Source of the DNA: CAWHMS01 sp963830495
Lineage (GTDB): Bacteria; Actinomycetota; Actinomycetes; Propionibacteriales; Nocardioidaceae
Direction: 5' to 3'
Length of the DNA stretch: 64,000 nucleotides
Assembly (NCBI GenBank): GCA_963830495.1
Contig: CAWHMS010000003.1
Span: 682,001 to 746,000 of the forward strand
A model generated the notes under the pieces. That model did no database searches. It saw only the letters and a list, made by a program, of their open reading frames with translations, and was not told the DNA's origin. Every line of letters starts with the position of its first letter. Position 1 is the stretch's first letter. Positions 35,636 to 43,805 of the stretch are shown here, piece by piece. The position numbers and the translations under genes were made by a program.

Positions 35636-36367
35636 TCAGCCGGTGCGCTGGTCTGGGACGGCGTGCAGCCTCGGCGCCGCTGGGATGAGATCTGCCTCGG
35701 CGGCAACCCTGAGCGCTGTCGTCCGGTTAGTGACGCCGAGCTTGCGGTAGATGTGCTCGAGATGCTTCTGCACCGTCCGGGGCGAGCTGCCGAGCCGGTG
35801 ACCGATCGCCGCGGCGGTCAATCCGTCCGCAAGCAGGCGAAGCACCGCCATCTCGCGGCCGGTGAGCTGCAATCCATCGGAGTCGGATTTCTGGCTGTGC
35901 TGCGCGAGGGCCGACACGTGGTGGTGCAGCAACAGCAGCAGCGGCTGGATCCGGATGGCGAGATCGAGGTCCTCGTCGCTGAAGTCCCGGCCCCCGCGCG
36001 CGAGCACGAAGGCACCGAACCGAACGCCATCGAAGAGGTAGGGAATGGAGATCTGCTGCTCGCGCTCACGGCCCGACCAGAAGCTGTCGAAGCAGCCGGA
36101 GCTGCCAGGTGTCAACATCGAGCGCGGCACCCGCGCTACCGTCTGGGGTCCTACGGGCCTGACTGTAGTGGCCCACTCTTGCCACGGGTGCAGCATCGTG
36201 AACACCGCATTGCCGTCAGTGCCTCGCCAGTTCCACGACGGAGACGCATCGAAGGCACGCTCCATCAGCTGCTGAATCGGCAAGTGAGGAAAGTCGGTAT
36301 GGCGCTCGAGCACGAGGTCGGTGATTAGGTGAACGAATGGTTGTAACCGTGACTCCACTGTCCGCAT
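35636..36367 (-). CDS. LuxR-type transcriptional regulator
   Basis: 243 residues. C-terminal ~65 residues are a LuxR/GerE helix-turn-helix: LTGREMAVLRLLADGLTAAA and GSSPRTVQKHLEHIYRKLGV. The N-terminal ~170 residues are an unrecognised, possibly GAF-like sensing region. ATG at 36367 follows a GGGAGGAG site. Downstream of, and co-oriented with, the sulfatase gene; it may regulate it. Confidence 0.85.
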   Translation of the reverse strand: MRTVESRLQPFVHLITDLVLERHTDFPHLPIQQLMERAFDASPSWNWRGTDGNAVFTMLHPWQEWATTVRPVGPQTVARVPRSMLTPGSSGCFDSFWSGREREQQISIPYLFDGVRFGAFVLARGGRDFSDEDLDLAIRIQPLLLLLHHHVSALAQHSQKSDSDGLQLTGREMAVLRLLADGLTAAAIGHRLGSSPRTVQKHLEHIYRKLGVTNRTTALRVAAEADLIPAAPRLHAVPDQRTG

Positions 36368-36620
36368 CGGCTGAGCTCCTCCCCGCATGGCACGCCGGCG
36401 GACCGTCCGTCACCCCGAGTGAGGCCTGGGTTCAGGCACCACGGTCGGTTCGTTGTCGTCAGGCTAGGAGACGCGCCCGGTGTCGTCAGGCGTTTGGCGT
36501 AAGCGCGAGGTAACGACCGGGTCAACCCGACGAGGTGTCTGCGTCATACGACGACAAAACGCCCGCGACGCGCGGTCATGGGCAAAGTGACAACGTCCAA
36601 GGCAGACCCGATCGAGGACG

Positions 36621-38225
36621 TTAGCGGCGTGTCGGTGACGGTACTCGCCCGAACTGTTGCCAGCACTCCGCGCCACCGCAGCTGCCGAGGACGGAGAGGC
36701 GATCCCTCAACTCGTTCAGTGTGCGGCGGTACCGCGGATTATCGTGCACGCTCTGGACTTGGAATGGGTCCCGCTTTCGGTCGTACAGCTCCCGTTCTCC
36801 AGTATTCGGGTAACGGGCGAAGGTGTATCGGCCAGTGCGAACACCGCGGAGGAACCAGCCTTCCTCATCCGACTCGCGTTCCCGCGGCCCAACCTGAATC
36901 AAGACGGTGCTCTGGCTCGGGTCGATACCGCGTGCGACCGGTCGGATGTCACGACCGTCCACGGGAATGGTGGGGCGGCCCCCGGCGGCTGCGAGAGCAG
37001 TCATAGGGATGTCGAGCAGCGTCGCGACCGCGCTCGTCTGCTCAGCTTGCGGGATGCCTGGCCCCCGCATTACGAAGGGAACCCGGATCGAGGGTTCGTA
37101 GGCGACGGCCTTGCCGAGCAATCTGTGCTCGCCGAGCAGGTAACCATTGTCGGAAGTGAAGATGATCAGGGTGTTCCTCAGTTCGCCTGCGTCTCTCAGG
37201 GCTGCGACGGTGTCCACGACGCCTTCGTCGACGGCCGCCAGAGCCCGCAGTCGTGCGCGGTGGCTGCTCGTCATGTTCTCGATGCGCCGCTTGCCAAGCC
37301 GGTCCAAGGCCTGCACGAACCGCGGCTTGTCGCTCACGTCGCGCTCGTTGAAGCCAGGCTGACCTTGTGAGTCCAGACGAGCACTGCCGAAAAGATCCCG
37401 GTGCCGGCGCGCGCTCGGTGGGGGAATCCAGCATGGCGTGCTCAGTTCGGGCTGGCACCCGCCGTGAGGTGCAACGTATGACTGCCACAGGAAGAACGGT
37501 CTGGTCGAAGGTGCGTGACGCCCGATCTGCTTGACCGCCATCCGGGTGAAGTAGTCAGTCTGGTACCGCCCGTCGATCTCGACGTGGGAGCCGTTGTGGC
37601 TGACGGTGAAGGTCCGATAGTTGTAGGTCCTTTTCACGGTGGGGTGCCAGGAATCCCACCCGACCTCGGGATCGTTGGCATCGTTCGGCCGGTAACCGTT
37701 GAGGTACTTGCCGAGAAAGATGGTCGTATAGCCCGCTGTTTGTAGCCAGGTTGCCAGCGTCTCGGTCGGATCGAGTCGGGAGTAGCCACCGAACAGCCCC
37801 TTGTTGGTGCGAACGCCGTTGTTATGCGAGTGCTGGCCAGTCAAAATTTCCGCCCTGGCCGGGCAGCACAGCGGGTTGGGCGAGAGCCCAAGCATCGTCG
37901 TACCGTGTCGCTGGAGCACCCTTCGTGTCCCCGGCATCTGCCGCAGGTCTGTCCACCGTTGATCGTCGGTGGTGATCAGCACGATGTTCGGCTCTTCCGG
38001 GACCGTGGTTGCCTGGTCGAGCTCACCAGAAGAGAAGGGGGGAGGCAAAGCCGGATTCTCTGATGACGATCCGTTGCCGGTGCCGTACGCCGCTGGCGCC
38101 AACGAGATGAGCGAGGCGAAGGCGAGGCCGAGGGCCACTCGACTGGCTCCGCCACCGCTGCCCGCCCGCGCCATGCTGAAGCCGCGATCCAGAGCGCGAG
38201 CAGCCGAACCGCGGATGAGCGTCAT
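36621..38225 (-). CDS. Secreted sulfatase (arylsulfatase family)
   Basis: 534 residues. Metal site PNIVLITTDDQRW, formylglycine motif CCPAR (C-x-P-x-R) in NPLCCPARAEILTGQ, KYLNGY, APHGG and SDNGYLLGEH. A signal peptide (ALGLAFASLISLAPAAYG) predicts export; ATG at codon 18 is a better signal-peptide start. Hydrolyses a sulfate ester of unknown substrate (mucin/glycosaminoglycan-like sulfatases have similar motifs). Needs a formylglycine-generating enzyme, not seen here. Sits in the rpmG-hadA gap; looks inserted. Confidence 0.9.
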   Translation of the reverse strand: MTLIRGSAARALDRGFSMARAGSGGGASRVALGLAFASLISLAPAAYGTGNGSSSENPALPPPFSSGELDQATTVPEEPNIVLITTDDQRWTDLRQMPGTRRVLQRHGTTMLGLSPNPLCCPARAEILTGQHSHNNGVRTNKGLFGGYSRLDPTETLATWLQTAGYTTIFLGKYLNGYRPNDANDPEVGWDSWHPTVKRTYNYRTFTVSHNGSHVEIDGRYQTDYFTRMAVKQIGRHAPSTRPFFLWQSYVAPHGGCQPELSTPCWIPPPSARRHRDLFGSARLDSQGQPGFNERDVSDKPRFVQALDRLGKRRIENMTSSHRARLRALAAVDEGVVDTVAALRDAGELRNTLIIFTSDNGYLLGEHRLLGKAVAYEPSIRVPFVMRGPGIPQAEQTSAVATLLDIPMTALAAAGGRPTIPVDGRDIRPVARGIDPSQSTVLIQVGPRERESDEEGWFLRGVRTGRYTFARYPNTGERELYDRKRDPFQVQSVHDNPRYRRTLNELRDRLSVLGSCGGAECWQQFGRVPSPTRR

Positions 38226-38241
38226 GCCGCGCTGGTCGATG

Positions 38242-38412
38242 TCAGCGGGTCTCGCGGTGCGCCCGGTGAGTGCGGCAGCGCGGGCAGTACTTCTTGAGCT
38301 CGAGCCGGTCGGGGTCGTTGCGCCGATTCTTGCGGGTGATGTAGTTCCGCTCCTTGCACTCGGTGCATGCCAAGGTGATCTTCGGACGGATGTCAGTGCT
38401 CTTGCTGGCCAC
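38242..38412 (-). CDS. rpmG: 50S ribosomal protein L33, zinc-ribbon form
   Basis: 56 residues from a GTG start (MASKSTDIRPKITLACTEC...), with two CxxC pairs (Cys16/19, Cys43/46) that bind zinc. Located after tRNA-Thr and tRNA-Met, the common actinobacterial order. The sulfatase frame begins 16 bp downstream. Confidence 0.95.
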   Translation of the reverse strand: MASKSTDIRPKITLACTECKERNYITRKNRRNDPDRLELKKYCPRCRTHRAHRETR

Positions 38413-38467
38413 GGGCTGCCTCGTTCTCGACGTGTGTTCCGGGGTGTTGCTGGCTGAAGCGTGGGCG

Positions 38468-38544
38468 TGGTAGCGGGGGCGGGACTTGAACCCGCGACAC
38501 CACGATTATGAGCCGTGTGCTCTGACCACCTGAGCTACCCCGCC
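38468..38544 (-). tRNA. tRNA-Met (CAT)
   Basis: 77 bases including an encoded CCA; acceptor GGCGGGG, T8-A9, anticodon loop CTCATAA, T-loop GGTTCAAGTCC. Elongator type by its 5' pairing. Confidence 0.95.
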
Positions 38545-38593
38545 GCGAAGCCGGTTCGCCGCCCGGCCCTGCCGAGCGGATCGCCGACCCCAG

Positions 38594-38666
38594 AGCCCCA
38601 ATACGGAATCGAACCGTAGACCTTCTCCTTACCATGGAGACGCTCTGCCGACTGAGCTATTGGGGC
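38594..38666 (-). tRNA. tRNA-Thr (GGT)
   Basis: 73 bases; acceptor GCCCCAA/TTGGGGC, anticodon stem TCTCC/GGAGA with loop ATGGTAA, T-loop GGTTCGATTCC. CCA not encoded. First gene of the thrT-metT-rpmG string. Confidence 0.96.
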
Positions 38667-38836
38667 AAGCGACGTACGAGGATACACAGCGCGAGGCAGC
38701 CAGCGCGAATCGAGACAAGCCCCCTGCATCGTTCCGATTTGTCTGCATCCAGCGGACCCCGTTCGCGGTGAAGTGCAAGTAGACGCGCCACTCCGGAAAG
38801 CCGGGTGGCCAGCCGCTCAACCGAACGGAGCCCCCC

Positions 38837-39472
38837 ATGCGTAGAGCTCGACAACTGGCCGCCGTGGCAGCCAGCGCAGGCTTCGCACTCACCGCCTGTC
38901 TGCTCGTCGCGCCGCCGGCCAACGCAGGCGACACCGGCGACACCCCGCTGTCGTCGATCCTGCTCGCCGATGGCGATACCTTCGACGACAACCCCTACGA
39001 CTACGACGTCCTCACCGAGGCGGCACTCGCCGTACTCGCAGACGACCCGAGCTCGCCGGTCGGACTGTTGACCGACGGCAGCGTGCAGCTCACGGCCTTC
39101 CTGCCGACCGACTTCGCCTTCGCCAAGACGGTCAGGGATCTCACCGGCACACTGCCCGCGAGCGAGCAGGAGACCTTCGACACCGTCGCCAGTCTGGGTC
39201 TCGACACCGTCGAGGCGGTGCTGCTCTACCACGTCATCCCGGGCCCGCCGATCGACTCCGCCACCGTGCTCGGCTCCGACGGGGCCGCCCTGACCACTGC
39301 GGCCGGACCGACCCTGACCGTCGATGTCTTCACCAAGCCGAAAACGGGCAACACCGGCATCCGGCTGATCGACGGCGCTCGGCCTTACCCGTGGCTGGTG
39401 CTCAACCGGCTCGACATCAACGAGGGCAACAACCAGACCGCGCACCGCATCGGTCGGGTGCTGTTGCCGTAA
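38837..39472 (+). CDS. Secreted fasciclin-domain protein
   Basis: 211 residues; signal peptide with cleavage near ANA-GD. One FAS1-type domain: LTAFLPTDFAFAKTV and later VLLYHVIPGPPIDSA are the H1/H2-type segments. Such domains mediate adhesion at the cell surface. Divergent from the tRNA-Thr unit; no partner gene. Confidence 0.83.
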   Translation: MRRARQLAAVAASAGFALTACLLVAPPANAGDTGDTPLSSILLADGDTFDDNPYDYDVLTEAALAVLADDPSSPVGLLTDGSVQLTAFLPTDFAFAKTVRDLTGTLPASEQETFDTVASLGLDTVEAVLLYHVIPGPPIDSATVLGSDGAALTTAAGPTLTVDVFTKPKTGNTGIRLIDGARPYPWLVLNRLDINEGNNQTAHRIGRVLLP

Positions 39473-39607
39473 CCCCCTGGATCGGCTGCGAGGGCCGGGC
39501 GCTTGGTGAGGCGCCCGGCCCGCCGGCTCGGGGCCGCCGTGGTGCGCTGGGCTGCCAGCGCGCGGCGGCTCGCTGGCTTTGTGAAAACTGCGACCTAAGG
39601 TCGAACC

Positions 39608-40423
39608 ATGACTTCTGCCACCCCAGAGACCCGCACGTATGCCGATCGACCGGCTCGCATCGGCGTCCAGCTGCACCCACAGCACGCTGACTACTCCGAC
39701 ATCCGGCGCGCCGCCGCCGAGGCCGAGGAGATCGGCGTCGACGTCTTGTTCAACTGGGACCACTTCTACCCGCTGTACGGTGAGCCCGACGGCAAGCACT
39801 TCGAGTGCTGGACGATGCTGGGCGCCTGGGCTGAGGCGACCGAGCAGGTCGAGATCGGCGCCCTGGTCACCTGCAACAGCTACCGCAACCCCGAGCTGCT
39901 CGCCGACATGGCCCGCACCGTCGACCACATCAGCGACGGTCGGCTGATCCTCGGTATCGGCTCAGGCTGGTTCGAGAAGGACTACGACGAGTACGGCTAC
40001 GCCTTCGGCACCGCCGGCAGCCGGCTCGATGACCTGGCCGAGTCACTGCCACGGATCGAGCAGCGACTGGGCAAGCTCAACCCGGCACCGACGCGCCGCA
40101 TCCCGGTGCTGATCGGTGGCGGTGGTGAGCGCAAGACGCTGCGGTTGGTCGCCAAGCACGGTGACATCTGGCACGGTTTCGGTGAGCCCGCCACCGTCGA
40201 GCACAAGCACGCGGTCCTGGACGGCTGGTGCGCCAAGGTCGGCCGCGATCCGGCGGAGATCGAGCGCTCGTGCGGCGTACCCGGCGACAAGGTCGAGACA
40301 GTCGCGCCGCAGCTGTACGACGCCGGGACACGGCTCTTCACTGTGGGAGTCGGGGGGCCCAAGTTCGACCTCGCGCCGGTTCGTGAGCTGGTGGCCTGGC
40401 GTGACCAGGTCAACGCCGCCTGA
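39608..40423 (+). CDS. LLM-class F420-dependent oxidoreductase
   Basis: 271-residue luciferase-like monooxygenase fold: GVQLHPQHADYSDIRRAA, ...NWDHFYPLYG, ALVTCNSYRNPELLADMART, and RLILGIGSGWFEKDY. Actinobacterial members usually use coenzyme F420. Substrate unknown; stands alone between fasciclin and tRNA-Tyr. Confidence 0.88.
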   Translation: MTSATPETRTYADRPARIGVQLHPQHADYSDIRRAAAEAEEIGVDVLFNWDHFYPLYGEPDGKHFECWTMLGAWAEATEQVEIGALVTCNSYRNPELLADMARTVDHISDGRLILGIGSGWFEKDYDEYGYAFGTAGSRLDDLAESLPRIEQRLGKLNPAPTRRIPVLIGGGGERKTLRLVAKHGDIWHGFGEPATVEHKHAVLDGWCAKVGRDPAEIERSCGVPGDKVETVAPQLYDAGTRLFTVGVGGPKFDLAPVRELVAWRDQVNAA

Positions 40424-40573
40424 CTCTCGTCGTACGGCGGCCTGATCTCGCGTCGTGCGCGGGTGATGGCCGCCGCGGGACATGCGCACCGCGCGAAATC
40501 GCCGACTCCGGGTCGGACCTGGCGACGAGACGAACGGCCGCACCCGGAGCGCGCCGGTTCTGTGTCGAGCGCA

Positions 40574-40604
40574 GAGCGCCCGGCCTCTGGGAGACCGGGC
40601 GCTC
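40574..40604 (-). terminator. Terminator after tRNA-Tyr
   Basis: Perfect 10-bp arms GAGCGCCCGG (40574-40583) and complement (40595-40604) around an 11-base loop, 12 bp after the tRNA-Tyr 3' end. Confidence 0.7.
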
Positions 40605-40615
40605 GTCGTCGGGTG

Positions 40616-40698
<83 letters not shown>

Positions 40699-40812
40699 AG
40701 GGAACCACTGCCAGGCCCTGAGTCCAGGTCCCGCACAGCGGTCGAAAGAATACCTCCACCCCTAGGGTGGAATGCAAAGCCATCGCCCGCGTGCGACCAG
40801 GAGGAACTCGAC

Positions 40813-41307
40813 ATGGCTCAGGACTCGTCGTTCGACATCGTCAGCAAGCTGGATCACCAAGAGGTCGACAACGCGCTCAACCAGGCCGCCAAGGAGATCC
40901 ACCAGCGCTTCGACTTCAAGAACACCGGCGCTTCGATCAGCTGGCACGGTGAGCGTTCGATCACGGTCAGCGCCAATGCTGACGAGCGCGCCAAGGCGGT
41001 GGTCGACGTGTTCCGCGACAAGCTGGTGAAGCGAGGTCAGTCGCTGAAGATCATCGACGAGGGCGAGCCTCGGCAGTCGGGCAAGGAGGTCAAGATCGAG
41101 CTCGACCTCAAAGAAGGCATCTCTCACGAGCAGGCAAAGAAGATCTCCAAGCTGATCCGGGACGAGGGACCGAAGGGTGTCAAGGTGCAGGTGCAGGGCG
41201 AGGAGCTCCGGGTGTCGAGCAAGAAGCGCGACGACCTGCAGTCCGTGATCGCGCTGGTCAAGGAGCAGGACTACGACTTCGCCGTCCAGTTCACCAACTA
41301 CCGCTGA
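40813..41307 (+). CDS. YajQ-family nucleotide-binding protein
   Basis: 164 residues, normal for the family; starts MAQDSSFDIVSKLDHQEVDN and has SKLIRDEGPKGVKVQVQGEE. Two ferredoxin-like domains; some members bind cyclic di-GMP, others RNA, so the ligand here is unknown. GAGGAACT site before the ATG. Confidence 0.93.
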   Translation: MAQDSSFDIVSKLDHQEVDNALNQAAKEIHQRFDFKNTGASISWHGERSITVSANADERAKAVVDVFRDKLVKRGQSLKIIDEGEPRQSGKEVKIELDLKEGISHEQAKKISKLIRDEGPKGVKVQVQGEELRVSSKKRDDLQSVIALVKEQDYDFAVQFTNYR

Positions 41308-41308
41308 T

Positions 41309-41519
41309 TCACGCTCGGGAACCGGCCACAGTCCGCACAGAGTCCGCAGGATCGGTCGTCGTCGCCATGAGGTTGGCCGCGGCTGCCCGCGTCCGGTCCT
41401 CCACCTTCGGCCAAAGGTGGCTGTACACGTTCAACGTGATCGACTCCGATGAGTGGCCCAAGCGTGCTGCACGGTGACGACGTCGCGGCCGTCGACAATC
41501 AAGCCTGCCAGCACCCGGC
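41309..41519 (-). pseudogene. Tyrosine integrase remnant (C-terminus)
   Basis: Minus strand reads LGHSSESITLNVYSHLWPKV then EDRTRAAAANLMA to a stop at 41309, the classic C-terminus of a phage-type integrase including the catalytic His and Tyr. One frame further, immediately upstream, lies GLIVDGRDVVTVQHA, so there is a one-base frameshift at about 41462. Nothing of the N-terminal or core Arg region remains. Confidence 0.85.
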
Positions 41520-41522
41520 TGG

Positions 41523-41633
41523 GCGCTCGCACGCGAGATCCCCGGTGCGCGGCTGCTCGTACTCGAACGGGCCTCGACGGCGATCCCCCATGCGGCCGCC
41601 GGTGAGGTCGCGACGGCGATGCTCGCCCTCTAG
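41523..41633 (+). pseudogene. Alpha/beta-hydrolase C-terminal fragment
   Basis: 36 codons plus TAG: ALAREIPGARLLVLERAS then TAIPHAAAGEVATAMLAL, resembling the last strand and helix of an alpha/beta-hydrolase (the usual catalytic His is replaced). No start; it abuts the integrase remnant. The 165 bp to the next gene hold nothing I recognise. Confidence 0.55.
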
Positions 41634-41798
41634 GTACTCACGGTCTTGGCCGCAACCCCCGCGTCGGATCTATGTGGGAGCGACCGGAATGCCCGACGGC
41701 CGTGATTTCCCACTGGCGAATCCCCTGCAGGACAGGCGCGGCAGCTTCGCCGAACCGCTTCAGGGCGACCTGCTCCGGTAGCGGTTACGCTTCCGGAC

Positions 41799-43025
41799 AT
41801 GACAGCGTCGGCCGTCTCGTTGCGGCCCCAAGGTCGGGTCCACATCGTCGGCGCGGGACCGGTCGGGCTCTTCCTGGCTGCTCTCCTCCAAGGTGCCGAG
41901 GGACAGGAGGTCTGCCTCTACGAACGCCGCTCGGAGTACACCCGGACCCGGATGGTCTCGCTGTCCAAGTACCTCGTGGCCGACTCGGTGGAGAGCTACA
42001 AGGAGGACCCGGTCGACGGCCAGGACGTGGAGGCCCTCTACGACCGGGTCGAGCTCCAGACCCGGCTCGCCTACCGGCGGACCGTCGCACCCGACCTGCT
42101 GGCGCTCCTGGAGGAGTGGTCGCGCGGGTTCGTCCAGCTGAACGTCGTGGAGAACCGGCTGAGTGAGCTGATCGAGTCGCGCGACACCGGGACGGTCGAG
42201 CGGGTCTCCCGGACTGTCGACCGCGACGAGGCGCTGGAGATGCTGGAGCCGGGCGACATCCTCGTCGACTGCACGGGCACCCGGGCCATCATGCGCGACC
42301 TGCTGCTCCCCGGCGCCGACCTCGACTCGCCATGGCGCAACACCCAGGTCTTCCACCTCGAGCACTCCCTCGTGATCACGTTCCTCTACGGGCAGCACTA
42401 CGAGTGCAACGAGTACTGCAAGTACTACAAGAACCTCGAGAGCACGGGCTACAAGTTCATCCCCTCCGTTCACCGCACCTGCTACGACAACGGCATCACC
42501 CACGTGACCGGCATCGTCAGCATCAGCGAGGCGGAGTTCGAGGCGATGCCGCCGCGCTTCGACGGAGATTGGCTGCGCGAGCACTTCCCGACGGTCGCCA
42601 CCTCGATGGACGGGTTCATCAACAGGATCAAGGCCGAGACCAACGGCGAGCTCATCGGCGACCTGGAGATCACCAGAATCCCGCTCGACGTCTACCACGC
42701 GTGGCACAACACGACGCGACGCTGGCATGAGTCGGACCTCGACCACCCTCTGGCCCGCACGCCGGTGTTCCTGCTGGGCGACTCCGCGATCGGGTCGCCG
42801 TACTTCCAGTCGATCTCGCTCGGCTTCGAGTGCGCGTTCTTCCTCGCCGGTCACCTCGCCAACCGGAAACTGCCCATGCCCATGGTCTTCGAGCGCTACG
42901 AGAACTTCATGTACCAGCAGTGGCTCCGCGTCTACATGCGCAGCCAGATGATCAAGCACAACAAGGACCTGCTCCAGATGGCCGACGACACCGACGGCCT
43001 GCTGGCCAAGCTGCACATCTACTGA
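41799..43025 (+). CDS. FAD-dependent oxidoreductase/monooxygenase-like protein
   Basis: 408 residues: N-terminal dinucleotide-binding VHIVGAGPVGLFLAALL, ending in an acidic strand (CLYERR); later DILVDCTGTRAIM and the FAD-binding LLGDSAIGSPYF, as in group A flavin hydroxylases. No clear close family and no biosynthetic neighbours. Weak ribosome-binding site. Lies beside integrase debris, so acquisition by transfer is possible. Confidence 0.75.
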   Translation: MTASAVSLRPQGRVHIVGAGPVGLFLAALLQGAEGQEVCLYERRSEYTRTRMVSLSKYLVADSVESYKEDPVDGQDVEALYDRVELQTRLAYRRTVAPDLLALLEEWSRGFVQLNVVENRLSELIESRDTGTVERVSRTVDRDEALEMLEPGDILVDCTGTRAIMRDLLLPGADLDSPWRNTQVFHLEHSLVITFLYGQHYECNEYCKYYKNLESTGYKFIPSVHRTCYDNGITHVTGIVSISEAEFEAMPPRFDGDWLREHFPTVATSMDGFINRIKAETNGELIGDLEITRIPLDVYHAWHNTTRRWHESDLDHPLARTPVFLLGDSAIGSPYFQSISLGFECAFFLAGHLANRKLPMPMVFERYENFMYQQWLRVYMRSQMIKHNKDLLQMADDTDGLLAKLHIY

Positions 43026-43307
43026 GAGGCCCAAACGGGACGCCATGCTCGCCAAGTTTTCCGAGCTCGAGGCCGAGGTCGCGGCCATGGCACTCATCTC
43101 CGGATCGGGGTGGTACTGCGGCAGCGCGGGCGCTCCTTGTCGCGAGCTGAATCGGACGCGATCAGCCTGCGGAAGTGTGAGAGTAACGCCTCGGAGAACG
43201 GCCGGAACGGCACCGGTACGTCGGCCTGCACCGCCCGGCCAAAGAGCACGTCCCCGCGGGGTCGGTTCACCAACCACCGCTGAGGCGAGGAGGAGGGCGA
43301 ACACGGG

Positions 43308-43646
43308 TTGACGGTTCGCTGGTCGCTGGCCGGGTCGCCGGAAGGCGTTGAGGAGGCGTTGGCGGCGTACGTCGATGCGACCTCACACGCGCGTTTCACA
43401 GGTATGGCGGGGCTGCGTTTCAAGACCTGGCGGATGCGCCGGGGCGAGTGGTTCGAGGGCTGCTACGTCTTCGAGACGCCGGCCGAGCGCGACGCGTTCG
43501 AGCAGAAGTTCACCGAGACGGCGGCGGTCTCACCGGGGTCGCAGATCGTCGGGTCCCCGCCGGCGCTGATCGAGCCGTGCGAGGTCGTCGCGGTGGCCGA
43601 GGGCGCGGCCGGCTTCCACGCTGCTGCAACGTACAGCCCTTCTTGA
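43308..43646 (+). CDS. Small YdhR/ABM-like barrel protein
   Basis: 112 residues; GLRFKTWRMRRGEWFEGCYVF and TPAERDAFEQKFTETA resemble the dimeric alpha-beta-barrel (YdhR-type putative monooxygenase) family. TTG start with GGAGGAGGG about 11 bases upstream. The 282 bp before it contain nothing supported. Function unknown. Confidence 0.65.
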   Translation: MTVRWSLAGSPEGVEEALAAYVDATSHARFTGMAGLRFKTWRMRRGEWFEGCYVFETPAERDAFEQKFTETAAVSPGSQIVGSPPALIEPCEVVAVAEGAAGFHAAATYSPS

Positions 43647-43653
43647 CCCCTCA

Positions 43654-43804
43654 CCTCTCTCGCCGAGAGGTCACTTTTGCGCGCCGAGGAGTCACCTTTC
43701 TTTGCGTTGCCCGGCCGGCCCCAACAATCGCAACCACGAGACCTGACCCCTCGGCGAGAAATCCTGACCCCTCGGCGGGGAAGCCTGACCCCTGGGCGGC
43801 GGGC
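43654..43804. repeat. Five 21-bp repeats in two orientations
   Basis: Units at 43742-43762, 43763-43783, 43784-43804 (plus: CCTGACCCCTCGGCGAGAAAT type) and inverted units at 43654-43674 and 43675-43695, period exactly 21 bp, separated by 46 bp. Core TGACC-N-CTCGGCG. Lies between convergent ends of the barrel protein gene and nuoN. Confidence 0.8.
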
Positions 43805-43805
43805 G

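Noticed and set aside
38657..39928. 423-codon minus-strand frame over the fasciclin and F420 genes
   Set aside because: Antisense to two genes with clear domains; its own sequence shows none.
43654..43804. CRISPR array
   Set aside because: Units abut without spacers, are only 21 bp and occur in two orientations.
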